The translations under genes were made by a program, and so were the position numbers. The notes beneath the pieces are model-generated. The model worked only from the letters and a program-made list of their open reading frames with translations. It ran no database searches and had not been told where the DNA came from. Below are positions 1-8,537 of a stretch of DNA of 64,000 nucleotides, piece after piece (positions within the stretch are counted from its first letter, which is position 1; every line of letters begins with the position of its first letter). The stretch lies in NCBI RefSeq assembly GCF_018760365.1, contig NZ_JAHIAB010000003.1:62001-126000 (forward strand), given 5' to 3'. The DNA comes from Pseudooceanicola endophyticus (GTDB lineage: Bacteria; Pseudomonadota; Alphaproteobacteria; Rhodobacterales; Rhodobacteraceae).

Positions 1-1
1 G

Positions 2-856
2 CTGGTCAACGTCAACACAATCCACATCTTCGATGACGATACGCTCTGGGCGGTCGACCAGGGCTCTCCGTTCTTCGGGCCGCAGGTGGATGATGCGGCG
101 GCCAAGGTGCTGCAATTCGACACCAAGACCGGCAAGCTGCTGCGCAAGATCACCCTGGGCAAGGATGTTCTGCCCGAGGGCGCCTCGCTGAACGACCTGC
201 GGCTGGATGCGGAAAACGCCTATTTCACCGATTCCGGCAAGGGTGCCATCGTCATCGTCAACCTCAAGACCGGCAAGGCGCTGCGCCGGCTGGCGGGGCA
301 TTTCTCGGTCACCGCGAACCCCGCCCGCCCGCCGATCGGCGAGAAGGGGCAGATGCTGATGAAGAAGGACGGCTCGCTGATCCATGTCCATTCCGACCCG
401 ATCGAGATCTCGCCCGATGGCCAGTGGCTGTATTACCAGCCGCTGACCGGGCCGATGTACCGGGTGCCGACCAAGGCGCTGCGCGATCCCGACCTGTCCG
501 AGGCCGATCTGGAGAAGCAGGTGGAATTCGTCTACGACACGCCGCCGCTGGTGGGCACGGCGATGGACAGCAAGGGCAACCTCTACATGGCCGAGATGGA
601 CCGCCCCCGGATCACCGTGCTGACGCCCGATGGCGCGCTGCATGTGCTGGCCGAGGATGACCGGCTCTGGGGGCCCGACGCGATGTTCATCACCGCGGAT
701 CGGGAGCTTTACGTGCCGATCCCGCAGACCGGGCGGATCGCGGCGAACCGTGGCCCGGATGGCAAGGACATGATCCAGCCGCCGTTCCACCTTTACAAGA
801 TGGCGCTGCCCGACTGGCTGGGTGACCGCGAGGCGGTTCCGCCGGTCTACCAATAA
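2..856 (+). CDS. Yellow/major royal jelly family protein (5' end outside the window)
   Basis: The reading frame is open from base 2 to a TAA at 854-856, so about 284 C-terminal residues are visible and the N-terminus is missing. The sequence looks like the beta-propeller of the MRJP/Yellow family, which is related to gluconolactonase/SMP-30-like propellers. Recurrent blade-like phrases include FDTKTGKLLRKI, LRLDAENAYFTDSG and AMDSKGNLYMAEMD. Bacterial members are often secreted, but a signal peptide cannot be judged here. It converges on the AraC gene across a strong hairpin. The substrate is unknown; the family call is fairly safe and the enzymatic role is not. Confidence 0.75.
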   Translation: MVNVNTIHIFDDDTLWAVDQGSPFFGPQVDDAAAKVLQFDTKTGKLLRKITLGKDVLPEGASLNDLRLDAENAYFTDSGKGAIVIVNLKTGKALRRLAGHFSVTANPARPPIGEKGQMLMKKDGSLIHVHSDPIEISPDGQWLYYQPLTGPMYRVPTKALRDPDLSEADLEKQVEFVYDTPPLVGTAMDSKGNLYMAEMDRPRITVLTPDGALHVLAEDDRLWGPDAMFITADRELYVPIPQTGRIAANRGPDGKDMIQPPFHLYKMALPDWLGDREAVPPVYQ

Positions 857-874
857 GGCCTGGCAGCAGGCCCT

Positions 875-903
875 GGCGCGTCCCGGGAAGGCCGGGGCGC
901 GCC
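875..903. terminator. 12-bp hairpin between convergent genes
   Basis: Bases 875-886 pair with 892-903 (12 bp including one G-T wobble) around a 5-base loop. It lies between the stop codons of the convergent MRJP-like and AraC genes. There is no T tract, so it may be a bidirectional terminator or an mRNA 3'-end stabiliser. Confidence 0.5.
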
Positions 904-909
904 TGCAGA

Positions 910-1938
910 TCAATGGCGCAGCGGCGCGGCGGTGCTGCGGCGATAGGTTGCCGGGGCGACGCCCTCCCAGCGGCGGAAGGCGCGGGTGAAGGCACTGGGT
1001 TCGGAATAGCCCAGCCGTTCGGCAATGACCGAAACGCTCAGCTTCGGTACGGCCAGGTAGCGCGCGGCCATGCGGCGGCGTTCGCCTTCAAGCAGGTCGG
1101 CAAAGCTGGTGCCGGCATCGTGCAGCCGACGTTGCAGCGTCCAGCGCGGCATCTGCAAGCGCTCGGCCACGAAATCGAGGTCGAGGCCCGGCTCCGAGAG
1201 GTTTTCGCGGATCAGCGCGGCGGTGCGGGCGGCGGTGTCGGGTTCGGCCTGGGCCATGCCGAGGCTGCGCAGGTTGCAGCACAGCAGCTCGCGCAGGGCG
1301 GCATCGGCGCCTGGCATCGCGCGGGCGCCGTCGGCCTTGCGGTAGACCAGGGCATTGGTGGCCTGGCCAAAGCGCACCGGGGCGCCGAAGGCGGCCTCGA
1401 TCTGGGCGCGGTCGCCGCAGTCGGGCTGTTCCAGGTCGATCAGCTCGGGGCTCCAGCCGGGGCCGGCGGCGTGGCGGAAGACGTTGCAGTACATCCCCAT
1501 CGTCACCAGCGCGTCCTGGCGGCGTTCGGCCACGCGCGCGGGGTCGATGCGGTAGCTCAGCCAGCACAGCCCGTCCTGCTGGCACAGGGTCGTCGTGGTG
1601 CCCTGCTGGTGCCAGGGGAAGAAGGTGGCCAGGTTCTGCGCCGCCTCGCCCAGATTGGCCGAGGAGGTGGCGATATAGCCGATCAGACCCAGCATCTGCG
1701 GGGTGAAATCCTGCCCGTAGGCCAGGCCGAAACTGCCGTCACCGGTCCTTTCGGCACCGTATTCCATCATCCGGCAATAGGTGCCCAGATCCATCTGGCG
1801 CGTCGGCGCCGAGAGGGTCTCGGGGTCGAGGCCCAGCGTGCCGAAGAAACTGTCCTGGCAAAGACCGTAGCGGCCGATGAAGCGGTCCATGCCGGTCGCG
1901 GCGGCACTCAGAACTTGCGGGGTTGAAGCGTGCTGCAT
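910..1938 (-). CDS. AraC-family transcriptional regulator, probably of ethanolamine use
   Basis: About 342 residues. The N-terminal two thirds resemble the arabinose-binding-like effector domain of OruR/ArgR-type AraC proteins. The last 90 residues form a double helix-turn-helix (LDFVAERLQMPRWTLQRRL, then VSVIAERLGYSEPSAFTRAF). I start at the ATG at 1938 because GGAGG lies 5 bases upstream; the GTG four codons earlier overlaps that ribosome-binding site. It sits just downstream of the eutBC-permease operon on the same strand, separated by a terminator, so it probably has its own promoter. Regulation of ethanolamine genes is inferred from position, as with the AraC-type EutR proteins of other bacteria. 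The effector is not shown by the sequence. Confidence 0.85.
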   Translation of the reverse strand: MQHASTPQVLSAAATGMDRFIGRYGLCQDSFFGTLGLDPETLSAPTRQMDLGTYCRMMEYGAERTGDGSFGLAYGQDFTPQMLGLIGYIATSSANLGEAAQNLATFFPWHQQGTTTTLCQQDGLCWLSYRIDPARVAERRQDALVTMGMYCNVFRHAAGPGWSPELIDLEQPDCGDRAQIEAAFGAPVRFGQATNALVYRKADGARAMPGADAALRELLCCNLRSLGMAQAEPDTAARTAALIRENLSEPGLDLDFVAERLQMPRWTLQRRLHDAGTSFADLLEGERRRMAARYLAVPKLSVSVIAERLGYSEPSAFTRAFRRWEGVAPATYRRSTAAPLRH

Positions 1939-2049
1939 CGTTCCCTCCACTCACAACTAGAGGCGTGCGATGCAACCTGGGGCGTCGGAGTGCAATCTTC
2001 GGGGCGCGCGGCGGCTTGCGAAAGGACTCATTTCTTAAGCGTTTGCCTA

Positions 2050-2085
2050 AAAATGAAACAGACCGCCCGGGGAATGGGCGGTCTG
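2050..2085 (-). terminator. Rho-independent terminator of the ethanolamine operon
   Basis: A perfect 10-bp stem (2059-2068 with 2076-2085, 7-base loop) is followed on the minus strand by TTTCATTTTTAGG. It lies about 30 bases past the permease stop codon and separates the eut operon from the AraC gene. Confidence 0.85.
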
Positions 2086-2114
2086 CAAAGTGTACAGCTC
2101 TGGGAAGCTGGGGA

Positions 2115-3476
2115 TCAGTCCTGCAGCGGATCGTGGACCTGACCGCGGGTGCGCAGCCAGGTGGCGCCGGTGCCGATGGCGACGAGCACGGCGAAGAGCA
2201 CGAAGATCTCGAAGTTGTAGATGATCATCGCGGCCATGGCGAGGCAGGCGAGGCCCAGGGCGATGGCGGGCAGCACCGGGAAGAGCGGGGCGCGCCAGGG
2301 GCGTTCCAGGCCGGGCTCGCTCTTGCGCAGCTTGAAGAGCGAGAGCATCGACATGATGTACATGACCAGCGCGCCGAAGACGGCCATGGTCACGATGGTG
2401 GCGGTCAGCGACTGGCCGGCCACCGAGATCAGGCTGTCCGAGTAGATCGCCGCGACGCCGACGATGCCGCCCGCGATGGTGGCCACGTGGGGCGTCTGGA
2501 AGCGCGGGTGCAGGGCCGAGAAGACCTCGGGCAGGAAACCGGCACGCGACAGGGCGAAGATCTGGCGGGCATAGCCCATGATGATGCCATGGAACGAGGC
2601 GATCAGGCCGAACAGGCCCAGCCACACCAGCATGTGCGTCCAGCCAGAGCCTTCGCCGACGACGCGGATCATCGCCTGGGGCAGCGGGTCGTTCAGGTTG
2701 GAAAGCTGCGTCCAGTCACCCGAACCGGCGGCAAAGATCATCACGCCGAAGGCCAGCACGACCAGCGTCAGGATGCCGGCGATATAGGCGCGCGGGATGG
2801 TGCGGTGCGGGTCGCGGGCCTCTTCTGCGGCCAGGGCCACGCCCTCGATTGCCAGGAAGAACCAGATCGCGAAGGGAATGGCGGCGAAGATGCCGCCGAT
2901 GGTCGCCACCGAGAAGGTGTCGGAGCCACCCCAGCCGCCGGCGGTGAAGTTGGCCAGCGAGAAAGCCGGAGAGACGACGCCCATGAAGACCAGCAGTTCG
3001 AAGACCGCCAGCAGCGTCACCAGCAGCTCGAAGGTGGCGGCGACCTTCACGCCCGCGATGTTGAGCGCGACGAAGATCACGTAGGCGCCAAGCGCTGCGG
3101 TCTTGGGATCAAGGCCGGGGAACTGCACGTTGAGGTAGGAGCCGATGGCCAGCGCGATGGCGGGCGGGGCGAAGAGGAATTCGATCAGCGTGGCAAAGCC
3201 CGCGATGGCGCCGCCCACGGGGCCGAAGGCACGCCGCGCATAGGCGAAGGGGCCGCCGGCGCGCGGGATCGCCGCCGTCAGCTCGGTGAAGCTGAAGATG
3301 AAGGCCGTGTACATCACCGCCACCACGATGGTGGTGATCAGGAAGCCCAGGGTGCCTGCGCTTTCCCAGCCGTAGCTCCAGCCGAAATATTCCCCGGAGA
3401 TCACCAGCCCGACGGCCAGCCCCCAGAGGTGAAATACGTTGAGGCTCTTGGCGAGCTCTGTCTTGCCTGCGGACAT
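2115..3476 (-). CDS. eat: ethanolamine permease (APC superfamily)
   Basis: A protein of 453 residues with about 12 hydrophobic segments, typical of the amino acid-polyamine-organocation superfamily. The N-terminal GLVISGEYFGWSYGWESAG segment and the PRAGGPFAYARRAFGP loop resemble the ethanolamine permease (Eat/EutP) subgroup. It is the last gene of eutB-eutC-permease and should import ethanolamine across the inner membrane for the lyase encoded upstream. AGGAG precedes the ATG at 3476. Another amine or amino acid substrate is possible on family grounds, but the neighbouring eutBC genes make ethanolamine much the likeliest. Confidence 0.9.
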   Translation of the reverse strand: MSAGKTELAKSLNVFHLWGLAVGLVISGEYFGWSYGWESAGTLGFLITTIVVAVMYTAFIFSFTELTAAIPRAGGPFAYARRAFGPVGGAIAGFATLIEFLFAPPAIALAIGSYLNVQFPGLDPKTAALGAYVIFVALNIAGVKVAATFELLVTLLAVFELLVFMGVVSPAFSLANFTAGGWGGSDTFSVATIGGIFAAIPFAIWFFLAIEGVALAAEEARDPHRTIPRAYIAGILTLVVLAFGVMIFAAGSGDWTQLSNLNDPLPQAMIRVVGEGSGWTHMLVWLGLFGLIASFHGIIMGYARQIFALSRAGFLPEVFSALHPRFQTPHVATIAGGIVGVAAIYSDSLISVAGQSLTATIVTMAVFGALVMYIMSMLSLFKLRKSEPGLERPWRAPLFPVLPAIALGLACLAMAAMIIYNFEIFVLFAVLVAIGTGATWLRTRGQVHDPLQD

Positions 3477-3566
3477 GTCCGTCTCTCTCCTGTCGGTGAG
3501 GTGTCTGGTAAGGGTCTTGGTCTTCTTGGTCTTTCCAGTGCCCCCGAAGGGGCGGGCGGCCCCGGG

Positions 3567-4355
3567 TCAGTCCGGGGCGCCAATGCCTTTGGCGGGATCG
3601 GGCGCGGCCAGGGCCGGCGCCTCTTCCTTCAGCCGGGTGCCGGTCAGGCCGCGCGCACGGGCCTCGCGGACCAGCCAGGCCAGCTTGGCGGCGGCGGTTT
3701 CATAGCTCTGGCCGCCGCTGGTGTGGATGTTGGACAGGCAGTTGCGCTCGCTGTCCTGGCGCCCGGTGCGGGGGCCGTAGGTCAGGTAGAGGCCCATGCT
3801 GTCGGCCACCGTCAGGCCCGGGCGTTCGCCGATCAGCACCGCGACCATGCCGGCCCCCAGGGCGCCGCCGATCTCGTCGCCGATGGCAACGCGGCCCTCG
3901 CGCACCAGCACGACGGGGCCAAGGGTCAGGTCCGAAAGCTGTTCGGTCACGATCTTGAGGAAAGGCGCCGCATGGGTGGCGATGGCCGCCGAGGACAGCC
4001 CGTCGCAGACCACGAAAACCAGATCCGGCGCCGGATCGGCGGGGGCCAGCGCGGCGCGGTCCGCGTCGCTCAGCCGGCGGCCCAGATCGGGGCGGCGCAG
4101 GTAGGTCGGCCGGTCGGGCGCGGCCGAGGCCATCCGCAGCACCGGCAGATCCGGCAGGCCGGCGGCAAGCGCGTCGAAATCAAGCGGCGCATGGACGGCG
4201 TCGCGGGCCCGGGCGGCATCGGCGCGGAAGGTGTTCAGCGCCCCCGTGGGCAGGCCCGCGCCATTGCGCCCCAGCCCGATGCGGGCGGGGGTGGCGGCGC
4301 GCAGCCGGGCCCAGGGATCCTGAACGGGCGTGTCGTCGGAGGGATGGTCGGTCAT
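3567..4355 (-). CDS. eutC: ethanolamine ammonia-lyase small subunit
   Basis: 262 residues, near the usual EutC length. The subunit supplies part of the adenosylcobalamin site of ethanolamine ammonia-lyase, which converts ethanolamine to acetaldehyde and ammonia. Recognisable segments are FVVCDGLSSAAIATHA, GDEIGGALGAGMVAVLIGERPGL, DSMGLYLTYGPRTGRQDSERNCLSNIH and SYETAAAKLAWL. The ATG at 4355 follows AAGGA with normal spacing; longer readings upstream overlap eutB out of frame and are not credible. It lies 32 bases after eutB and is co-transcribed with it. No microcompartment shell genes are present, so this is the non-compartmentalised form. Confidence 0.96.
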   Translation of the reverse strand: MTDHPSDDTPVQDPWARLRAATPARIGLGRNGAGLPTGALNTFRADAARARDAVHAPLDFDALAAGLPDLPVLRMASAAPDRPTYLRRPDLGRRLSDADRAALAPADPAPDLVFVVCDGLSSAAIATHAAPFLKIVTEQLSDLTLGPVVLVREGRVAIGDEIGGALGAGMVAVLIGERPGLTVADSMGLYLTYGPRTGRQDSERNCLSNIHTSGGQSYETAAAKLAWLVREARARGLTGTRLKEEAPALAAPDPAKGIGAPD

Positions 4356-4387
4356 GGCGCGATCCTTCTCGGGCGGCTCGGGCGGGG

Positions 4388-5785
4388 TCAGGCGGGCAGG
4401 GCGGCGCGGCGCCCGGCCATGGACTGGATCAGCCGGTGATCCTCGGCGCGGATGCGGCCTTGGGCATCGACGATCTGCATCTTCTCCAGCCATGCCTCGA
4501 ATTCCGGGGCGGCGCGGCGCCCGAAGCTTTCGCGCAGGTAGAGGACATCGTGATACGACAGCGACTGGTAGTTCAGCATCACGTCGTCGGCGCCCGGCAC
4601 CGCGATGAAGAAGCCGCATCCCGCATCCGAGAGCAGCGTGACCAGACCGTCCATGTCGTCCTGATCGGCATTGGAATGGTTGGTGTAGCAGACGTCGCAG
4701 CCCATCGGCACGCCCATCAGCTTGGCGCAGAAGTGGTCTTCCAGCCCGGCGCGGGTGATCTGCTTGCCGTCGTACAGGTATTCCGGCCCGATGAAGCCCA
4801 CCACCGTGTTGACCAGGAAGGGATCGAAGGCGCGCGCCACCGCATAGGCGCGGGTTTCGACCGTCTGTTCGTCCATGCCGTGATGGGCATTGGCCGACAG
4901 CGCCGCGCCCTGTCCGGTCTCGAAATACATCAGGTTCTGCCCGACGGTGCCCCGGTTCAGCGAGCGGCCGGCATCATGGGCCTCGGCCAGCATGGCCAGG
5001 TCGATGCCGAAGCCGCGGTTGGCGGCCTCGGTCCCGGCGATGGACTGGAACACCAGATCCAGCGGCGCGCCCCGGTTGATGATCTCGATCGAGTTGGTCA
5101 CGTGGGTCAGAACGCAGCTTTGCGTCGGCATCTCGTAGGACTGGCGCAGGTCGTCCAGCAGCTCGATCAGGGCGATGGCGGCGGGGACGTTGTCGGTGGC
5201 GGGGTTGATGCCGATCATCGCATCGCCCACCCCAAAGAGCAGCCCGTCGATGATGCTGGCGGCGACGCCTGCGGGATCATCGGTCGGGTGGTTCGGCTGA
5301 AGCCGGCTGCTGACCCGCCCCGGCAGACCCATGGTCGAGCGGAAGGCGGTCGTCACCTCGATCTTGCGGGCGACCGCGATCAGGTCGCGGTTGCGCATCA
5401 GCTTGCTGACGGCGGCGGCCATCTCGGGGGTGATCCCGGGGGCGAGGCGTTTCAGCGCGGCGGTATCGGCGGCGTTCGAGAGCAGCCAGTCGCGGAACTG
5501 GCCGACGGTCATATGCGCCACCGGCGCGAAGGCCGCCGCATCGTGGCTGTCGATGATCAGCCGGGTGACCTCGTCTTCCTCGTAGGGTACCAGCACCTCT
5601 TCCAGGAATTCGCGCAGCGGCAGGTCGGCCAGGATCATCTGGGCGGCAACCCGCGCCAGCTCGCTCTCGGCGGCAAGGCCGGCCAGCTCATCGCCCGAAC
5701 GCAGCGGAGAGGCGGCGGCCATCACCCGCGCGAGGCTGTCGAAGCGGAAGGTCTCCTGGCCGAGGGTCTGGCGATAGGTCGGCAT
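4388..5785 (-). CDS. eutB: ethanolamine ammonia-lyase large subunit
   Basis: 465 residues, the expected EutB size. It forms the catalytic TIM barrel of the B12-dependent lyase with EutC. Typical segments include RDLIAVARKIEVTTAFR, GRVSSRLQPNHPTDDP, GDAMIGINPATDN, CVLTHVTNSIEIINRGAPLDLVFQSIAGTE (a span in the mid-protein) and MGCDVCYTNHSNADQDDMD. The ATG at 5785 has GGAG 7 bases upstream, and the protein there begins MPTYRQTLG as in homologues; the open frame extends further but reads low-complexity sequence. It is the first gene of the operon and diverges from the rimK-type gene. No reactivase (eutA) or adenosyltransferase gene is seen nearby. Confidence 0.97.
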   Translation of the reverse strand: MPTYRQTLGQETFRFDSLARVMAAASPLRSGDELAGLAAESELARVAAQMILADLPLREFLEEVLVPYEEDEVTRLIIDSHDAAAFAPVAHMTVGQFRDWLLSNAADTAALKRLAPGITPEMAAAVSKLMRNRDLIAVARKIEVTTAFRSTMGLPGRVSSRLQPNHPTDDPAGVAASIIDGLLFGVGDAMIGINPATDNVPAAIALIELLDDLRQSYEMPTQSCVLTHVTNSIEIINRGAPLDLVFQSIAGTEAANRGFGIDLAMLAEAHDAGRSLNRGTVGQNLMYFETGQGAALSANAHHGMDEQTVETRAYAVARAFDPFLVNTVVGFIGPEYLYDGKQITRAGLEDHFCAKLMGVPMGCDVCYTNHSNADQDDMDGLVTLLSDAGCGFFIAVPGADDVMLNYQSLSYHDVLYLRESFGRRAAPEFEAWLEKMQIVDAQGRIRAEDHRLIQSMAGRRAALPA

Positions 5786-6171
5786 GCGATTCTCCGGATG
5801 GATCGGGCTGTGACACGCAAGGCTAGCAGGGCGGGCCCCGGCAGGACTTGACCGCGGAACACAAAAGCTGGGCATCCCGTCGCACCGGTTGCGGCCTGCG
5901 GTCACGTCGCCGTGAGGCGCCGCCGGATTCGGCACCCGGGCGGCGCCTTGCCGCAGCAGGCTGGACCCCGTGCCCCGACGCGATATCTTGGATGGGGTGC
6001 CGCAGGGGCAGGCGGGCGGAAAGCTGCCGCCGGTTCCCCGGCTTCGGCGTCTTCCCGGGCCGCTGCCGTGCGATCCCATCTTTTCGCCGGACGGGTTTTC
6101 GGCATAGCGACACCGAACCGTCATCGCCCCGGTGCATGACGAACAGAATCGTCTTTAGAAGGACCCTCCGA
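5786..6171. promoter_or_regulatory. 386-base divergent spacer between eutB and the rimK-like gene
   Basis: Non-coding on both strands as far as I can judge; the open frames here have no credible protein composition. It must carry the eutB promoter (minus) and the rimK-like promoter (plus). I looked for a cobalamin riboswitch upstream of the B12-dependent eutB and saw no B12-box-like element. No clear operator palindrome stands out. Confidence 0.5.
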
Positions 6172-7539
6172 ATGATGACCCCGCCGCTGCAATTTGGATG
6201 GGAAGAATGGCTCTCCCTGCCGGAGCTGAACGTGCCCGCCATCCTCGCCAAGGTGGATACCGGCGCGCGGACCTCGGCGCTGCATGCCTCCGATATCGAG
6301 GTCATCGGCCATGCCGAAAGCCCGCTGGTGCGCTTCACCCTCTATCCGGTGGCCGACAATGACGAGGTGAAGGTGCAATGCACCGCGCCGCTGGTGGACC
6401 GCCGCGATGTCACCTCTTCCAACGGCGAGAGCGAGCAGCGCTTCGTCATCCGCACCCGCATCGAGGTGGCCGGGCAGGGCTGGCCGATCGAGATCACCCT
6501 GACCGACCGCAGCACGATGGCAAGCCGGATGCTGCTGGGCCGTCAGGCGCTGCTGGACCACATCACCGTGCTGCCGACCGCCCGCCGCCTTCAGGCCGAG
6601 CTGGGCTATGGCGCCTACGACCTGCCCCAGCCCGAACCCGAGCCCGAGCGGCGCGGCCTGCGCATCGCCGTGCTGACGCGCGAGGACAACTACACCACCC
6701 GCCGCCTGGTCGAGGTCGGCAAGGCGCGCGGTCACCGGGTGGACCGGATCGACACCACACGCTGCTTCATGGCGATCAACACCCTGGCACCCGAGGTCTA
6801 TTACGACGGAGAGCGCCTGCCGCGCTATGATGCGGTGATCCCGCGCATCGGCGCCTCGATCACCACCTATGGCGCCGCCGTGGTCCGCCAGTTCGAGACG
6901 CTGGGCACCTATTGCGTCAACGGATCCGAAGGCATCACCGCCTCGCGCGACAAGCTGTTCGCGCATCAGCTGCTGGCACGCGCCGGCATCGGAATGCCCG
7001 ATACCGCCTTTGCCTCCTCTCCGAAGGACACCCGCAACCTGATCGAACTGGTGGGCGGCGCGCCGCTGATCGTCAAGCTGCTGTCCTCCTCTCAGGGCAA
7101 GGGCGTGGTGCTGGCGGAAACCAAGAAGGCGGCGGAAAGCGTGATCTCGGCCTTCCGGGGGCTGAAGGCCAACTTCCTGGTGCAGCATTTCGTCCGCGAG
7201 GCCGCCGGAGAGGACATCCGCTGCCTGGTGATCGGGGGCAAGGTGGTGGCGGCGATGAAGCGCAAGGGGGCAGAGGGCGATTTCCGGTCGAACCTGCACC
7301 AGGGCGGATCGGGCGAGCCGGTGAAGATCACCCAGCAGGAACGCCGCGTCGCGGTGAAGGCGGCGCGCACCTTCGGGCTGAACGTCGCCGGGGTGGACCT
7401 GCTGCGCGCCCATGACGGCCCCAAGGTGCTTGAGGTCAACTCCTCTCCGGGGTTCGAGGGGATGGAAGCCGTGACCGGCAAGAACCTTCCCGAGATCCTC
7501 TATCAGGACATCGAGGCCCGGCTGAAGCGGAACGCCTAG
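6172..7539 (+). CDS. rimK: fusion of retropepsin-like ATP-dependent zinc protease domain and RimK-type glutamate ligase
   Basis: 455 residues in two parts. Residues 1-150 are the RimB/DUF785 domain with the aspartic-protease-like motif [12 protein letters not shown]. Residues 161-455 are a RimK-type ATP-grasp ligase: [13 protein letters not shown], then [50 protein letters not shown] and [14 protein letters not shown]. RimK adds glutamates to the C-terminus of ribosomal protein S6; the protease partner trims them. Fusions of the two are known in proteobacteria. AAGGA lies 8 bases before the ATG at 6172; a second ATG follows at once. Its stop codon overlaps that of the convergent LysR gene. 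Poly-glutamylation of another target is possible. Confidence 0.88.
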   Translation: MMTPPLQFGWEEWLSLPELNVPAILAKVDTGARTSALHASDIEVIGHAESPLVRFTLYPVADNDEVKVQCTAPLVDRRDVTSSNGESEQRFVIRTRIEVAGQGWPIEITLTDRSTMASRMLLGRQALLDHITVLPTARRLQAELGYGAYDLPQPEPEPERRGLRIAVLTREDNYTTRRLVEVGKARGHRVDRIDTTRCFMAINTLAPEVYYDGERLPRYDAVIPRIGASITTYGAAVVRQFETLGTYCVNGSEGITASRDKLFAHQLLARAGIGMPDTAFASSPKDTRNLIELVGGAPLIVKLLSSSQGKGVVLAETKKAAESVISAFRGLKANFLVQHFVREAAGEDIRCLVIGGKVVAAMKRKGAEGDFRSNLHQGGSGEPVKITQQERRVAVKAARTFGLNVAGVDLLRAHDGPKVLEVNSSPGFEGMEAVTGKNLPEILYQDIEARLKRNA

Positions 7540-8432
7540 GCGGGGGCGGCCAGTGCGCCGGCCAATTCCGCGCTGAACAGTCCCAGCAGCGCCGAGGCCG
7601 GGGCGGGATCGCGGGTCGCCTGCACGAAGAGGGTGGCCAGCGCCGCCTGCCCGGGCAGCAGCGCCCGCAGCCGCCCGGCCCGCAGATGCGCCTCGGCGTA
7701 ATGGGTGGGCAGGTAGCCCAGGTAGCGCCCCGAGAGGATGAACATCGCCTGGGCCTCGATGTTTGAGGCCTCTGCGCCCGAGCGGGCACCGGGAAAGCGG
7801 CTCAGCTCATGGGGGCCGGCATAGGGGCGGGTCACGAAGGGATGGCGGGCGATCTCCGCCTCGGTGATCCGGGCGCTGGCGAACAGCGGATGGGCGCGGG
7901 CACAGTAAAGCAGATGCGCCTCGTCGCGCAGCGGGCTCAGGCACAGCCCGGGCCGGGGGCCGGGATCGGGCAGCAGCGCCAGATCCAGCGTGCGCGCCTG
8001 CAGATCGCCCAGCAGCCGGTCGGGGCTGTCGATGCGGATCTCGACCCGGGCCTGGGGTGCGCGCCGCGCGATGCGGTCCAGCACCTCGGGCAGGGGCCAG
8101 CCGGGATCGCTGAGCGTGTTGTCCACCAGCCCAAGCCGCAGCGTGCCGGTGATCTGCCGCCTGAGGCCCCCCACGTGATCCTCGAACAGCGCCAGCGCAT
8201 CGAACAGCGCATCGGAGCGGGCATGGACCTCGACGCCGCGCTCGGTCAGGGCAAAGCCGCCCCGGCCGCGCTGGCACAGCCGGAAGCCCAGCCGGTCCTC
8301 CAGCGCCTTCAAATGGAAACTGACGGCGGATTGCGACAGGCCAAGCGCCTCCTGGGCGCCGGCAAAGCCGCGATGCGCCACCACGGCGCGGAACACGGCA
8401 AGGGCACGCAGGTCGCTCTGGGCCAGTTTCAT
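7536..8432 (-). CDS. LysR-family regulator, divergent from the agmatinase gene
   Basis: 298 residues with a typical N-terminal winged helix-turn-helix ([20 protein letters not shown], then [20 protein letters not shown]) and a C-terminal substrate-binding-like effector domain. The start at 8432 gives the standard LysR N-terminus; an ATG three codons earlier at 8441 is equally possible since neither has a good ribosome-binding site. It diverges from the ureohydrolase gene at 8538, and a 16-bp palindrome lies between them, so it most likely controls that gene in response to a guanidino compound or its product. The stop codon overlaps that of the rimK-like gene by 4 bases. Confidence 0.88.
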   Translation of the reverse strand: MKLAQSDLRALAVFRAVVAHRGFAGAQEALGLSQSAVSFHLKALEDRLGFRLCQRGRGGFALTERGVEVHARSDALFDALALFEDHVGGLRRQITGTLRLGLVDNTLSDPGWPLPEVLDRIARRAPQARVEIRIDSPDRLLGDLQARTLDLALLPDPGPRPGLCLSPLRDEAHLLYCARAHPLFASARITEAEIARHPFVTRPYAGPHELSRFPGARSGAEASNIEAQAMFILSGRYLGYLPTHYAEAHLRAGRLRALLPGQAALATLFVQATRDPAPASALLGLFSAELAGALAAPA

Positions 8433-8449
8433 CGAATGCATCCAAATTT

Positions 8450-8465
8450 CTGATGTAAACATCAG
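8450..8465. promoter_or_regulatory. palindrome, probable LysR operator
   Basis: CTGATGT-AA-ACATCAG is a perfect 7-bp inverted repeat in the 105-base spacer between the divergent LysR and ureohydrolase genes. Its size and place fit an autoregulatory LysR binding site. It lies close to the LysR start codon and about 70 bases upstream of the ureohydrolase start. Confidence 0.6.
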
Positions 8466-8537
8466 TACCCAACGATTTTTCCCATGCAAGTCCCGCGCTA
8501 GGGGGAAGGAAACCTGTTGCCCCTTCCGGAGAGACCC

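Noticed and set aside
1923-4439. Very long open frame on the plus strand opposite the permease and eutC genes
   Set aside because: It is antisense to two well-recognised genes, has a histidine/glycine/glutamine-rich composition typical of GC-rich shadow frames and no credible start. Similar long antisense frames at 4436-5851, 11217-13670, 24975-26936, 27636-29741 and 56236-57780 were dropped for the same reason.
5786-6171. Possible cobalamin riboswitch upstream of B12-dependent eutB
   Set aside because: No B12-box-like sequence or matching stem arrangement could be found on the minus strand.
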